Positions 34,360 through 43,805 of a stretch of 43,846 bases of DNA are shown in pieces (position 1 is the stretch's first letter; each line of letters begins with the position of its first letter). Origin of the DNA: Aurantimonas aggregata (GTDB taxonomy: Bacteria > Pseudomonadota > Alphaproteobacteria > Rhizobiales > Rhizobiaceae); assembly GCF_010500835.1 (NCBI RefSeq), contig NZ_JAAAMJ010000023.1, positions 1 through 43,846 of the forward strand. The letters are read 5' to 3'. Under the pieces are notes generated by a model, which had not been told where the DNA came from, did no database searches, and saw only the letters and a program-made list of their open reading frames with translations. The translations under genes and the position numbers were made by a program.

Positions 34360-35454
34360 TCACGCGTGCGGGCCGATCAAGACGTCTCCTGCTGAATCCT
34401 GAATCCGGATGTTGGTGTAGTCGCAGATGCCGGTTCCCCGTTGGAACGGACTTAGTGCAATCAGCCAGACGCCGACGATTCGTGCGGGGGCCTCTCCGCC
34501 GACAGCCTTGCGGTAGTCGGAGAGAATAGGACGGCTCTCCTCGATCCAGCGATGAAGATCCTTGGTTCCCGAACGGACGACGATGTGCGTCTCGTGCTTG
34601 TCCCACCAGGGAAGCGGGCACGGGAAGGAGGTTTCCACCGGAAGGCACGAGCTCCAGAGGTAGGTGAGGTCCCGTCCGTTATCGAACTCGACGGCGATGG
34701 AAAGGTAGTCGTGCGTGATCGCCTGATCTTCGGCCACAACGGAGGGGAGTGCCTCGACAAGCCAGGACCACACGAGTTCGGTGTCCGCGTTCAGAGCGAC
34801 GTCGGTCGGGTACTTGAGGATGCCGGCATCGGCCCGACACCGGCAGGTGATCCGGGGCGGCCCATCGGTGCTTTCCTCGCAAAACATGGACGTTCTTCCA
34901 ACTCGCCATAAGGGAGACCATCCTGTCGGCATTGGCCTTTCCGTTGCCAGGCGATCCTGCTCGGCAGAGACGAGCGCGGTCGTGTCGTGCTCCGAGAGCG
35001 CTGCAAGTCCTTCGGCGCCGCTGCCATTCCAGACGATCACGGCAACCGAAAGGGCACCTTCGGGAAGAACCGATGCAGGGTCGAAGGCGCCATTTTCGTC
35101 CAGCCACTGGCCGGACAGATGGTTGATGAGGAAGAGCGGCCCGCTGCGCTCCGCCATGAAGCTGAACGTGGCAGCGGCGACCTTGGCAATCGGCCCGTCG
35201 CCGATCCTGTACCACAGGGCTAGGTTCGGCTTGACTCCGATGTTAGCCTCTCGCGCAATCCAGAGAACGCCATGTGACAGTAGAGAAACCTCCTGCCCCT
35301 CGAGCAAATCGATGCCGGTCGCCCGCCACTCGCCTTCGGAAGCAAGAAGCCGCACGATGGCGGACGCGCTGAAGGCGTCAGGAGCGGTCTCCAGCATGAG
35401 GGTCAGCCGCGCTTCGACATCCTCATGGTCTTCCGCTTGCCTTGCCGGGTCCAT
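34360..35454 (-). CDS. DUF3047-like protein
   Basis: A 364-residue protein with no signal peptide. The C-terminal ~180 residues (ITCRCRADAGILKYPT, LVWSWLVEALP, HDYLSIAVEFDNG, DLTYLWSS, HIVVRSGTKDLHRWIEESRPILSDYRKAVG) follow the pattern of the DUF3047 family; the N-terminal half is not recognised. Function unknown. The start at 35454 is firm: GGGAGGAAGG lies just before the ATG. It is divergent from an AraC-type regulator, 132 bases away, which is its likely controller. Confidence 0.7.
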   Translation of the reverse strand: MDPARQAEDHEDVEARLTLMLETAPDAFSASAIVRLLASEGEWRATGIDLLEGQEVSLLSHGVLWIAREANIGVKPNLALWYRIGDGPIAKVAAATFSFMAERSGPLFLINHLSGQWLDENGAFDPASVLPEGALSVAVIVWNGSGAEGLAALSEHDTTALVSAEQDRLATERPMPTGWSPLWRVGRTSMFCEESTDGPPRITCRCRADAGILKYPTDVALNADTELVWSWLVEALPSVVAEDQAITHDYLSIAVEFDNGRDLTYLWSSCLPVETSFPCPLPWWDKHETHIVVRSGTKDLHRWIEESRPILSDYRKAVGGEAPARIVGVWLIALSPFQRGTGICDYTNIRIQDSAGDVLIGPHA

Positions 35455-35586
35455 GCACCTTCCTCCCGTACCCTCGAGGTGGCCTTGGCTCCACCGTCTT
35501 CTGGTCCTGGCGCAGACTGAGGTCGGAGCGGCCTTGCTTCTTGCCATTTCGTGCCAAATGCGGCGTTTCCGCCGTGACATCGCAAG

Positions 35587-36615
35587 ATGACGCTGCCGGG
35601 CCTGACGAAGGCGCGATCCATGGGACCGGTGGCGGATGCGGTGGAGCAGGCGGGAGGCAATGTTGCACGCGTCTTTTCCAGTGCTGATCTGTCGCTCAAG
35701 CTCATCGACCAGCCGGAGCGCCTGATTCCGCTACGGGACCAGTTGACATTGCTGGAGTGCGCGGCGCGCGAAATCGCGGATCCCGCGCTGCCGGCCCGTC
35801 TGTCGCTCCAGGCTGGCGTCTCCGGTCTTGGCGCCTATGGCGACTACATCTTGGCCGCCACTCATCTCGAAGCCGCCATCGGGCGTGCCAGCCTCACCAT
35901 GGGCTCTCTGCTTCAATCCTCTACCAGCATGCAGTTCTATGTGCGGGACGGCATGGCTCACTGGTGCTACGTCGTGACCGAGCGCTGTGATGTCGGGCGT
36001 CAGAAGAACGAGATCCTGGCGCTCGGCTACATGATGGACCTCACGCGCCGGTTCCTGGGCCGGACGTGGGTCCCGCAGCAAGCCACCCTGTCAGGTTCTG
36101 AGTTGCAATCGAGGACGCAAGTCGAGACCGCACTCTCGACGGATGTGTCACTTGGAGCCATTGCGGGGCTCGTCTTTCCGGAAGAGGAACTTGCCGCGGC
36201 CAATCCGAAACGATCGGCCTGTTCTGCACGAGAATGTCCGCAGGAGCCGATCGTCGACGATCTCGTCGTTTGCGTGGAGCACTTGATCGCGTTGGCATTG
36301 CTTGAGGGCCGCCCGTCGATAGACTGGGTTGCAGCGCGCGTGGGCATGTCGCGGCGTTCGTTCCAGCGTCGCCTGTCCGAACGCGGCCTGACCTTCGAGA
36401 TGGTACTGAGGACGGTGCTCGAGCGCGAAGCCGAGTACCTCCTTGCGGACCCGAGATGCTCGATCTCACAAGCGGCATACGAGCTGGGGTATGCGGATGC
36501 CGCGCATTTCAGCCGGGCGTTCGTCGGATGGAAAGGCATGTCGCCTCGCACCTGGCGGGCCGCTGCTTATGAGCTAAAGAACGGTAGCTACTCGCGAAGG
36601 CATCCCGGACGCTGA
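35587..36615 (+). CDS. AraC-family regulator (OruR/ArgR-like type)
   Basis: A 342-residue regulator. The N-terminal ~200 residues form the ligand-binding domain found in OruR-type AraC proteins (LRDQLTLLECAAREIADPAL, HWCYVVTE, LALGYMMDLTRRFLG). The C-terminal domain has WVAARVGMSRRSFQRRLSERGLTF and ISQAAYELGYADAAHFSRAFVGWKGMSPRTWR, both helix-turn-helix units. ATG 35587 has no clear ribosome binding site; ATG 35620 has GAAGG nine bases upstream and is a real alternative. It is divergent from the DUF3047-like and DUF2380 genes, its probable targets. Confidence 0.85.
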   Translation: MTLPGLTKARSMGPVADAVEQAGGNVARVFSSADLSLKLIDQPERLIPLRDQLTLLECAAREIADPALPARLSLQAGVSGLGAYGDYILAATHLEAAIGRASLTMGSLLQSSTSMQFYVRDGMAHWCYVVTERCDVGRQKNEILALGYMMDLTRRFLGRTWVPQQATLSGSELQSRTQVETALSTDVSLGAIAGLVFPEEELAAANPKRSACSARECPQEPIVDDLVVCVEHLIALALLEGRPSIDWVAARVGMSRRSFQRRLSERGLTFEMVLRTVLEREAEYLLADPRCSISQAAYELGYADAAHFSRAFVGWKGMSPRTWRAAAYELKNGSYSRRHPGR

Positions 36616-36797
36616 CGTTCTGCTTTCGGCCCGTTCCGGCGCTCGGTCATCAGTTTTGATCTGGCGGATTTGCGAATGGTCCGGTTCCGCCATCATCGCC
36701 GCCGGAGCCGATACTCACGCACGACCGTCCTTGGCCGTGCCAGATTGAAGCTGAAGCCAACAGATTGAGCTCCGTCTGCTAGTTGACGCTCTTCGGG

Positions 36798-37280
36798 TCA
36801 TCCGGCTTTCGCTGCGGCCTCTATCGTCGCGAGGTTGATTTTCCCCATCGTCATCATGGCATCGAAAACACGTTTTGCCTTGCCGCGGTCGGAGCTCGTC
36901 GTCAGCTCGAGCAGCAGCCTCGGCGTGATTTGCCACGAATGACCCCAGCGGTCCTTGCACCAGCCACACGCACTTTCCTGCCCGCCGTTGCCGACGATAG
37001 GATCCCAGTACCGATCGGTTTCCTCCTGGTCTTCGGTGACAACCATGAATGAGATCGACTCGTTCGGCGTGAAGGTCGGGCCCCCGTTGAGGCCGACGAA
37101 CTTGCGGCCGAGCACGGTGAACTCGACGGTCAGATCGTCGCCCTCCTTGCCGCCGGGGTAATCGGAAGCTGCCGCGTTAACCCGCTCGACCTGGCTGTCG
37201 GGAAAGATCGATGCATAGAACGTAGCGGCTTGTTCCGCTTCACCGTGATCAAACCACAGGCAAGTGATGAGTTCGGTCAT
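36798..37280 (-). CDS. PhnB-like VOC-fold protein
   Basis: A 160-residue protein of the VOC superfamily, PhnB/3-demethylubiquinone-methyltransferase-like branch: [61 protein letters not shown]. Despite the historic name it is not a methyltransferase fold. The substrate is unknown. ATG 37280 is preceded by GAGGAG; the longer frame from 37286 is not needed. It lies 44 bases downstream of the DUF1428 gene on the same strand. Confidence 0.85.
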   Translation of the reverse strand: MTELITCLWFDHGEAEQAATFYASIFPDSQVERVNAAASDYPGGKEGDDLTVEFTVLGRKFVGLNGGPTFTPNESISFMVVTEDQEETDRYWDPIVGNGGQESACGWCKDRWGHSWQITPRLLLELTTSSDRGKAKRVFDAMMTMGKINLATIEAAAKAG

Positions 37281-37324
37281 AACCAATCTCCTCGTTTTGA
37301 CTTAGTTGCGGTGGTCTTCGAGAC

Positions 37325-38035
37325 CTATCGACTGACGACGTCGAAGCCGCCGAAGATCATCCGCTTGCCGTCGAAGGGCATTGGGTTGTCTGTCATGGCC
37401 CCCTCCATATCCGCGAAGACGGCCTTCTGCCCGGCATCGCGCGTCGCTTTGTCCGGCCACTCGATCCAGGAGAAGCAGACCGTCTCGTCGGGACCGGCCT
37501 TCACGGCCCGAGCGAAATCGGTGACCTTGCCCGCAGGAACATCGAGCCCCCAGCACTCCACATGGCGTGTCGCCCCGTTGCGCAGGAACAGGGGCGCTGC
37601 AGCTCGGCAATGCTGCACGAAGACGTCTTGATTGGCCGTAGGAACAGCGAGGACGAACCCGTCGACATAGCCGAAAGCGCCGCCCGGACCCTCATCGACC
37701 ACCGGCTCGAATCCGCCGAAGATCATGCGTTGGCCGTCGAACGCCATGTCGGACATGTCCATGCGCGGATCGGCCATCATTGCCGTCTCCGCGGCGTCTT
37801 TGGTCGCCTTGTCCGGCCAGGCGATCCAGCCGAATGCAACGAGCTCGTCGTCCCTTGCGGCGACGGAGCGATGGAAGTCGGTCACTTCGCCCTTCGGTAC
37901 GTCGTCGCCGACCGCGTCGATGACGCCCGTAGCGCCGAACTCGCGAAAGAAGGGGGCAGCCTTCTCCGCCTGTTCCACAAAGCGCTCGCGGTTCGATCCC
38001 TCGACGGGGATCACGCATCCCATGACGTATGACAT
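37325..38035 (-). CDS. Tandem DUF1428 protein
   Basis: A 236-residue protein made of two DUF1428 units; the family is normally one unit of about 117 residues. Unit 1 (about 3-113) has YVMGCVIPVEGSNRERFVEQ, DVPKGEVTDFHRSV, AWPDKATKDAAETAMMADPR and FDGQRMIFGGFEPV. Unit 2 (about 121-236) repeats this as YVDGFVLAVPTANQDVFVQH, DVPAGKVTDFARAV, EWPDKATRDAGQKAVFAD and FDGKRMIFGGFDVV. It is thus a fused duplication of a ferredoxin-like-fold protein that usually works as a dimer. Function unknown. ATG 38035 follows AAAGGAG. Confidence 0.88.
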   Translation of the reverse strand: MSYVMGCVIPVEGSNRERFVEQAEKAAPFFREFGATGVIDAVGDDVPKGEVTDFHRSVAARDDELVAFGWIAWPDKATKDAAETAMMADPRMDMSDMAFDGQRMIFGGFEPVVDEGPGGAFGYVDGFVLAVPTANQDVFVQHCRAAAPLFLRNGATRHVECWGLDVPAGKVTDFARAVKAGPDETVCFSWIEWPDKATRDAGQKAVFADMEGAMTDNPMPFDGKRMIFGGFDVVSR

Positions 38036-38342
38036 CGGCGTCTCCTTTGTTCGGACAGTGGGGGCTTGGACGGGTTGCTCAGTGCAGACTTTTTCGAGGC
38101 CCGCACGACGATGAGGGCCGCCGACACTGAGCCCGCGGGTCGTACCTGGCGGTCTGCCCGAAGGGGCGCGCGAAGCTCTCAGGATTGACGTGTTCGGCAA
38201 GCGGAACGAGGTCTGCGTCGCGGGAGAGCTTGCCTGCTCCGACGCCCAGCGAGCCTGAAGTCGCGCACCAAGCCTGCTACAGCGGCGGCCGCCAGTCATC
38301 GGCGGTAACGCGAGCAGGGCCGCGCGGAGATCCCGGGCTTCG

Positions 38343-38747
38343 TCATCCTGACTCCGCCTCGGCGTTCGCCCCGGGCATGTCGTTTATGTGGAGGATGTTG
38401 CCGTCAGGATCCTTGAACCAAACCATCTTCATGCCGTCGGCATGGTGGATACCGTCGCGATAGATGGTGCCGTCCATCTCGTAGCGCTCGAAGGCGACGC
38501 CCTTCTGGGCCATATCCGCGACGATGGCCTCGATGTCGCTGGCAGCGTCGAACACCACTGCATTGGCCCGGTTCGTTCCCGCCTCCTCCGAGCGATAGAC
38601 GACGAGATGCGTCGGCCCTGTGCGGTAGACGACGACGTCGCCGCCATCCTCCACCGCGGAAAGGCCAAGGGTGGCGCCATAGAAGGCGCGGGCCCGGTCA
38701 ATGTCGGACACCGCAAGGATGGCGGACGAGGTCTTGTGCGAAAGCAT
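38343..38747 (-). CDS. VOC-family (glyoxalase-like) protein
   Basis: A 134-residue single-domain VOC protein. SSAILAVSDIDRARAFYGATLGL opens it, and KMVWFKDPDGNILHIND closes it with the usual metal-binding Glu/His-type end. It could be a glyoxalase, dioxygenase or resistance-type binding protein; sequence does not tell. It is divergent from a MarR-type regulator 244 bases away, which probably controls it. Confidence 0.85.
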   Translation of the reverse strand: MLSHKTSSAILAVSDIDRARAFYGATLGLSAVEDGGDVVVYRTGPTHLVVYRSEEAGTNRANAVVFDAASDIEAIVADMAQKGVAFERYEMDGTIYRDGIHHADGMKMVWFKDPDGNILHINDMPGANAEAESG

Positions 38748-38789
38748 AGCAGGTCTCTCTTCCGGCCGATTCCCTGTGCCTCTTTATTC

Positions 38790-38821
38790 AGTTGAAATCA
38801 ACATAAGATGATGTTTGTCAA
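38790..38821. promoter_or_regulatory. Imperfect palindrome between the VOC and MarR genes
   Basis: An AT-rich imperfect inverted repeat, centred near AACATAAGATGATGTT, lies 45-75 bases from the VOC start in otherwise GC-rich DNA. Size and place suit a MarR dimer site. Weakly supported. Confidence 0.35.
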
Positions 38822-38991
38822 ATTGCATGGCGGCTCCTCCTTCAGAGGGGCTAGAAGCAGACGGTCTGCATCGGCCCATCCAAGACGAAAGCCGAACGCC
38901 CGCCGAATGGCTGATGGAGATTCGCAGAGGCAATTCTGAAGCGACGGAGAAAACGTCTTGACCTCGTAAGAGGACTTCCCAATGGTTCGCC

Positions 38992-39414
38992 ATGCCTCTG
39001 CCCAGCGACCTCGCCGACTGTCTCGTCCTGAACACCGTGGCGAGCTCGCGTTCGCTGCTCAAACGGTGGGATGCCAAGCTCAAGCCATACGGCGTGACGG
39101 TCCAGCAGTTCTTTCTCCTGGCGGCTATCCGGTTCCTGCCGGAGCAGCCGGTTATGACTTTGGCCGAGAGCATTGCTCTCGACCGGACCAGCCTGACGCG
39201 CAACCTCGATCTCCTTGAGAAGAAGGGGCTTGTCCAACGCATTCCGGGTTTGGCCAGGAGCCGGCGGGTCTGTGAACTGACATCAGCGGGCGGCCTCCTT
39301 CTCAACCAGCTTCTGGCGGCATGGCCGGAAGCACGCATGAGCTCCTTGGAAGGCATCTCGGAAGAGGAGGCGGAGATTTATCTGCGCGTCGTGCGGCGCC
39401 TGGCTACGCAGTGA
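38992..39414 (+). CDS. MarR-family transcriptional regulator
   Basis: A 140-residue winged-helix regulator. GVTVQQFFLLAAIRFLPEQPVMTLAESIALDRTSLTRNLDLLEKKGLVQRIPG covers the helix-turn-helix; the wing GLARSRRVCELTSAG is a little shortened. Cys residues occur only at 10 and in the wing. It is divergent from the VOC gene and 63 bases upstream of the ketosynthase gene; regulation of either is possible. Confidence 0.85.
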   Translation: MPLPSDLADCLVLNTVASSRSLLKRWDAKLKPYGVTVQQFFLLAAIRFLPEQPVMTLAESIALDRTSLTRNLDLLEKKGLVQRIPGLARSRRVCELTSAGGLLLNQLLAAWPEARMSSLEGISEEEAEIYLRVVRRLATQ

Positions 39415-39477
39415 CGAAAGCGACCTTATTGCGCCCAATTCAGAGTGTGTATATGCACGCTTAGAGTTTGGAACGGG

Positions 39478-40755
39478 ATGCCAGTCATGTCGATACCCAT
39501 CGTTGTAACAGGCCTCGGGGCTGTGTCCCCGTTGGGTGCCAGAGTTGACACGAACTGGCGCCGGCTAATCGCGGGGCGAAGTGGGATCGTCATCAACAAC
39601 CGTTTCGACACCACAGATTGGAGGTGTCGGGTCGCCGGGCTCGTTCCGGCGATCACGGAGGATGCAGAAGGCTTCGACCCGGAGCGGAGCATGGACGCTC
39701 GCGACAGACGCCGGAGCGACCTCTTCATCCAATACGCCATGGCAGCGGCCGTCGAGGCGTTGGATCAAGCCGGCTGGCGGCCGACCAAGCCTGAGGATCA
39801 GGCTCGCACGGCGACCCTTATCGGCACGGGGGTAGGAGGCGTACCCGCGATCACCGACGCGAGCGAGATGGTGCGGGCGGGTGGCGTTCGCCGGCTTTCC
39901 CCCTTCGTTGTTCCCTCGTTCCTCCCCAATCTTGCGGCCGGTCAAGTGTCGATCCGATTCGGCTTCAACGGACCTGCGGGCTCGCCGACGACGGCCTGCG
40001 CCGCCTCCGCCCAGGCGATCGGTGATGCAATGCGCCTGATCCGATCAGGCGAGGCCGATATCGCGCTATGCGGTGGCACGGAAGGTTGTGTCGATCCGGT
40101 AGCGATCGGCGGGTTCACGGCGGCCAAGGCGCTGTCCTTCGGCTTCAACGACGAGCCGCAACGCGCGTCTCGCCCCTTCGATGCGGACCATGAGGGGTTC
40201 GTCTTGTCGGAAGGCGCGGCAATGCTGGTGATCGAACGGCTCGACCATGCCGAGCGGCGGGGCGCTCGGCCCCTGGCGTTCCTGTCGGGCTACGGCACCA
40301 CGACCGACGCCCACCATGTGACGGCCGGGTGGCCGGATGGCCGCGAGGCAGCCCGTGCGATGGAGATCGCAATCGGGATGGCGGGGCTGACGGCCGAGGA
40401 CATTGGTTACGTCAACGCCCATGCCACATCGACGCCTGTAGGCGATGCGGCGGAACTGGCCGCGCTGCGTCGCGTCTTCGGGCCCGCTGGGGGCGGTACG
40501 CCGATCGGTTCCACCAAGTCGGCGACGGGTCACATGCTGGGCGCAGCGGGGGCGATCGAAGCCGTGTTCTCGGTTCTTGCGGTCCAAAACGGGACCTTGC
40601 CGCCGAGCCTGAACATCGATCGCCCTATGCCGGAAGCCGAAGGGTTCGACCTGCTTTCGGATGGCGCCCGATGCTCGGCAGTCGATCATGTCCTTTCCAA
40701 CGCCTTCGGCTTCGGTGGTGTGAACGCCGCGTTGGTGTTCAGTCGGTTCCACTAA
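39478..40755 (+). CDS. Beta-ketoacyl-ACP synthase II (FabF-type)
   Basis: A 425-residue condensing enzyme with the complete Cys-His-His triad: Cys174 (TTACAASAQ), His314 (NAHATSTPVGD) and His352 (SATGHMLGAAG) with Lys347. It extends an acyl chain from malonyl-ACP. It is full length and FabF-like, but no acyl carrier protein, FabG or other fatty-acid gene is nearby, so it may be an accessory copy rather than the housekeeping one. ATG 39478 is used; ATG 39487 (MSIPIVVTG) is equally plausible. Confidence 0.88.
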   Translation: MPVMSIPIVVTGLGAVSPLGARVDTNWRRLIAGRSGIVINNRFDTTDWRCRVAGLVPAITEDAEGFDPERSMDARDRRRSDLFIQYAMAAAVEALDQAGWRPTKPEDQARTATLIGTGVGGVPAITDASEMVRAGGVRRLSPFVVPSFLPNLAAGQVSIRFGFNGPAGSPTTACAASAQAIGDAMRLIRSGEADIALCGGTEGCVDPVAIGGFTAAKALSFGFNDEPQRASRPFDADHEGFVLSEGAAMLVIERLDHAERRGARPLAFLSGYGTTTDAHHVTAGWPDGREAARAMEIAIGMAGLTAEDIGYVNAHATSTPVGDAAELAALRRVFGPAGGGTPIGSTKSATGHMLGAAGAIEAVFSVLAVQNGTLPPSLNIDRPMPEAEGFDLLSDGARCSAVDHVLSNAFGFGGVNAALVFSRFH

Positions 40756-40954
40756 GGCCGCGAAGAAAAGAGGGATGAACGCCATCTCACCCGCGTGAGC
40801 TCCCGGACTTGATGTCCGCTCTCAAACGACGTGCAATGATGGGTGGTCGGTCGCGAAGGGTCGGGAGCAGACAGGTGCCGACGGCCGTATCGGGGGTTAA
40901 CCCGATGGCGCGCAAACGGATGAATTTTAAGTATCCGACTGCTCATGGGGCGAC

Positions 40955-41305
40955 CTAGGCGCCGCTCTTAGTCTTTCTGTCTATCAGCACCGCCTGTTGC
41001 CATCGGCTTGGCGCCTTGTCCGTTCGATGAATGCAGCCTGCCCAGCAGCAGGGCCGCTTCCTTCCCTCGGACAATTCTTCGCAGGTGCGTTGAATGCGAC
41101 GTCGGCGCGTCACGAGCTGCTTTGCATCCTCGACCCAGCAGATGAACTCGTTACGCCCGAGCGGCGTAAGCCCCTTCCACAGTTCGAGCAGCTTAGGATC
41201 TGATCGTACAGCCGCTTCGAGATCGCGGCCTGCCCCATGAACGGTACCTTGGGGAAAAGAGTCCACATGACCTCCCGGCAAGTCTTCCGGCATACGTTCC
41301 GCCAT
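40955..41305 (-). CDS. YdeI/OmdA-like small protein
   Basis: A 116-residue protein. LEAAVRSDPKLLELWKGLTPLGRNEFICWVEDAKQ, TRRRRIQRTCEELSEGRKRPCCWAGCIHR is the hallmark of the bacteriocin-protection/YdeI (OmdA-like) family. Function is not well established. It has basic residues and a CC-x-x-C cluster. The ATG at 41305 has no clear ribosome binding site; a TTG at 41311 is in frame. It stands alone. Confidence 0.75.
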   Translation of the reverse strand: MAERMPEDLPGGHVDSFPQGTVHGAGRDLEAAVRSDPKLLELWKGLTPLGRNEFICWVEDAKQLVTRRRRIQRTCEELSEGRKRPCCWAGCIHRTDKAPSRWQQAVLIDRKTKSGA

Positions 41306-41658
41306 TTTCAATGAACGACTGCTCTCGCAGTTTGGCCGTCGGATCCCTGAATGTCTAGGATAGGTCGTGAGCGACTCGACAATTTATGCTGGCGCGGCGA
41401 GCCGTTTCTCCAGCCCGATCTTCTCCAACTCGGTTTCGAGCACTGTGTCCGATTCGACTTTCCGCCAGACCTCTCGATAGCCAAGGTGCTTGGCAGTCCA
41501 CCAGTCTTAGGAAGACACACTAAGGCGGTGGGCCGCGGGACCATTGCCCGGACGGTCCCCGGCAACCGGTCAGAACGTCCAGTCTTGTAGTTGGCAATGG
41601 AACCCTCAAGGGTTGTGTCCATTGACCCTCTACATCAACACGACCGGAGGACTGACCG
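41306..41658. other. 353-base stretch, upstream region of the PRC-barrel gene
   Basis: No recognised gene; a plus-strand frame of 79 codons (41351-41590) is open but has no match I know. The right end holds a GGAAC-N16-CATT element and the leader of the PRC-barrel gene. Confidence 0.4.
41599..41623 (+). promoter_or_regulatory. EcfG-like promoter before the PRC-barrel gene
   Basis: GGAAC, 16 bases, CATT: one base off the general-stress pattern in the -10 part. It ends 36 bases before the ATG at 41659. Confidence 0.4.
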
Positions 41659-42591
41659 ATGCGTAAGACTCTTCTCCCCATCCTCCTTGCTGGCGTCGTC
41701 ATGCCGTTCGCCGCTTTCGCCCAGGATACGCAGGCGCCGGCCACTGGCACGGCCCCCGCCGCCACAGAGGATTCGGCACCGGCCGGCTCCATGGAGCCTG
41801 CGGCTTCCCCGACCGGCGGTGACGCCGCCACGGCGACCACGACTGCTCCCGCCGGCACGGCCGGCACGGCTGCGACCACGGACATGGAGTCCGACACCGA
41901 TAGCGCCGCGACGACCGACATGGATGCCGACACCGACACCGCGGTGACGACCGACACGGATACCGACGACAGTGTGACGGTGACCACGACCACGCCGAGC
42001 GCGGATATGGGCACCGATTTGGCGTCGTCCAGCGCCGTCGAGGGTCCGTTCGTGACCGTGCCGCCGAGCGGCGCATGGCGTGCGTCCGACCTCGAAGGCA
42101 AGGATGTCTACGACACTACCGGCGAGAACATCGGTTCGATCGGCGACGTGCTCCTGTCGGAGAACGGCGAGGTGATCGCCGTCTTGGTCGGCGTGGGCGG
42201 TTTCCTCGGCATCGGCCGGAAAGATGTGGCGGTTGCGATGGACGCACTGGAGTTCGGACCGACAAAGACCGAGGGCTTGCCGACCGCGGCCGAGGCTCAG
42301 GCGTCGGCTGAGACCGCTGCGCCCGCCTCTGGCGGGATGGCCGCCGATCCGGCGGCTCCGGCCGGCGGCGACATGACCGCCTCCACCACCGAGACGGTGA
42401 CCCCGGTCGTGGGCGAGGACAACCTGCCGGACCGCATCGTGCTCAACGTGACGCGCGAGGAACTCGAGAACGCTGCTGCCTATGGCGAGGCGGAAGATGC
42501 CGACGACATGGGCATGACCGGAGCGGCACCGGCCGAGCCCGCCGGCAGCACCGGCATGGCGCCGGCCAGCGAGACCCCGGTCCAGCAGTAA
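41659..42591 (+). CDS. Secreted PRC-barrel protein with acidic low-complexity region
   Basis: A 310-residue exported protein. A signal peptide (MRKTLLPILLAGVVMPFAAFA) is followed by ~110 residues of Ala/Thr/Asp-rich low-complexity sequence (TATTTAPAGTAGTAATTDMESDTD), then a PRC-barrel at about 139-190 (WRASDLEGKDVYDTTGENIGSIGDVLLSENGEVIAVLVGVGGFLGIGRKDVAV), and another disordered tail. Such proteins are common and often abundant in soil alphaproteobacteria under stress; the barrel binds proteins or surfaces. GACCGGAGG supplies the ribosome binding site. The upstream EcfG-like element fits stress induction. Confidence 0.85.
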   Translation: MRKTLLPILLAGVVMPFAAFAQDTQAPATGTAPAATEDSAPAGSMEPAASPTGGDAATATTTAPAGTAGTAATTDMESDTDSAATTDMDADTDTAVTTDTDTDDSVTVTTTTPSADMGTDLASSSAVEGPFVTVPPSGAWRASDLEGKDVYDTTGENIGSIGDVLLSENGEVIAVLVGVGGFLGIGRKDVAVAMDALEFGPTKTEGLPTAAEAQASAETAAPASGGMAADPAAPAGGDMTASTTETVTPVVGEDNLPDRIVLNVTREELENAAAYGEAEDADDMGMTGAAPAEPAGSTGMAPASETPVQQ

Positions 42592-42638
42592 GTTCTTGGT
42601 TTTCCCGCCGGCTCGCAAGTGCCGGCGGATGCCCGGGA

Positions 42639-42682
42639 AACGACAGAGCCCGTTCCGCCTCGGTGGAGCGGGCTCTGTCGTT
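42639..42682 (+). terminator. Strong terminator of the PRC-barrel gene
   Basis: AACGACAGAGCCCG (42639-42652) pairs perfectly over 14 bases with CGGGCTCTGTCGTT (42669-42682), with a 16-base loop, 48 bases after the stop. TTATTAG follows instead of a pure T-run. A second hairpin, CCGCCGGC...GCCGGCGG, lies just before it (about 42606-42629). Confidence 0.75.
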
Positions 42683-42991
42683 ATTAGACCGCCAGAGGCG
42701 ACTGCCTGTTTGAACGGCGGCTTTCGCCGTCTGCCTTTCCGGAAGCGACGGACGGCTTTCGGCCCAGCCTCGCCGAGCGGCGAATGGCTCGACCGGGTGG
42801 TAAGCGGACGGGCAGCTCTTGGGCAGTGTGCAGCGTGAAGCGGACGCCGCTTGGTGGAACGATCAAGCCGCACTTTTTTGTTCGTGAACTTATCGAGTGA
42901 GAGTTTCAGGAGTGGCCCTAAAAGATCCGAACAGGTTCGCGTTACCGCACCTCGGTGGGCGCTAGCCACCCACGGCAGGCTCACTTGAGGG

Positions 42992-43513
42992 CTAAAAGTC
43001 GCTGCCTTTGCAGAAGTTCGTACGAAAGTATTTCATGGCGTCGTCGACACGAGAACGATCGGTGAATGCGCTGAAATGGGCAGGACAGCCTTTAACCATA
43101 TATGAGTGACCGGAAACCGTGCAGTCGCTCAACTTCGCAAGGTCACTTTTCATTGAAACACGAGCGGAGTGATGATCGTCTAAATACCGGATGCCGGAGG
43201 TTTCAGAAAAATCAGCGGTATATTGCAGGGTTCTGACGGCAGTGGAGAATTTTACTCTATATCGGCAAAGATTGACAGGAAAGACGGCAAACTCCGCAAC
43301 ATACCTTTTGCCGTGCCGGGTAGCGACGATGTTGAACGACGCGGCTGACTCTTCAGTCCGCTCGAACGTGTAGGAACTTTCGGGCGTCTCCATCGTCACG
43401 CCTTCTCTCGCGCCGCTCAGGATGAACGCCACAGTTTCCTCGGCTGTCTGCGCATGGGCTACGCCTGAAAACGACGAGAGGGTCGCAACGAGGAGGAAGC
43501 CAGATCCGTTCAC
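42992..43513 (-). CDS. Secreted protein of unknown function
   Basis: A 173-residue protein with signal peptide MNGSGFLLVATLSSFSGVAHA. The mature part has four cysteines (NLCRYR, LSDCTVSG, KGCPAH, NFCKGS) that could form two disulfides, and no recognised domain. It starts at GTG 43513 near an unremarkable AGGACC. Predicted periplasmic. It stands alone near the right edge. Confidence 0.65.
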   Translation of the reverse strand: MNGSGFLLVATLSSFSGVAHAQTAEETVAFILSGAREGVTMETPESSYTFERTEESAASFNIVATRHGKRYVAEFAVFPVNLCRYRVKFSTAVRTLQYTADFSETSGIRYLDDHHSARVSMKSDLAKLSDCTVSGHSYMVKGCPAHFSAFTDRSRVDDAMKYFRTNFCKGSDF

Positions 43514-43787
43514 CTTAGCGGTCCTAATTCAGCTGGTTCGCGACGAAGCTCCCTACCTGAGAGCACCCTCGAGGCGAAGCATTATCGGAAGGGCAGTATG
43601 AGTAACACATCCGGTGCTGGCTGTAGAAATAAATTTCAGGAAGCTAGGTTTGGCGGTTCGGATAAAAAAAGGTCTCAGTCGTCCTTGAGACAGTCTTCCG
43701 GCGGCATGGCCCAGCGGCATAATACCAACGTGCGCGATAGCTGACTCTGTAGGGGTTCCCAAGGCGGGCGAAGTCTGAATCGATGGA

Positions 43788-43805
43788 GGCAAACGGAGGT
43801 TTGCC
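43788..43805 (+). promoter_or_regulatory. Palindrome containing the ribosome binding site of the right IS630-type gene
   Basis: GGCAAAC, GGAG, GTTTGCC immediately before ATG 43806: the same 18 bases as at 45-62 in opposite orientation. As mRNA the Shine-Dalgarno core would lie in the loop of a 7-bp hairpin. Confidence 0.5.

Noticed and set aside
41635-42984. 449-codon minus-strand frame
   Set aside because: Opposite the PRC-barrel gene and across its terminator; composition is that of a shadow frame.
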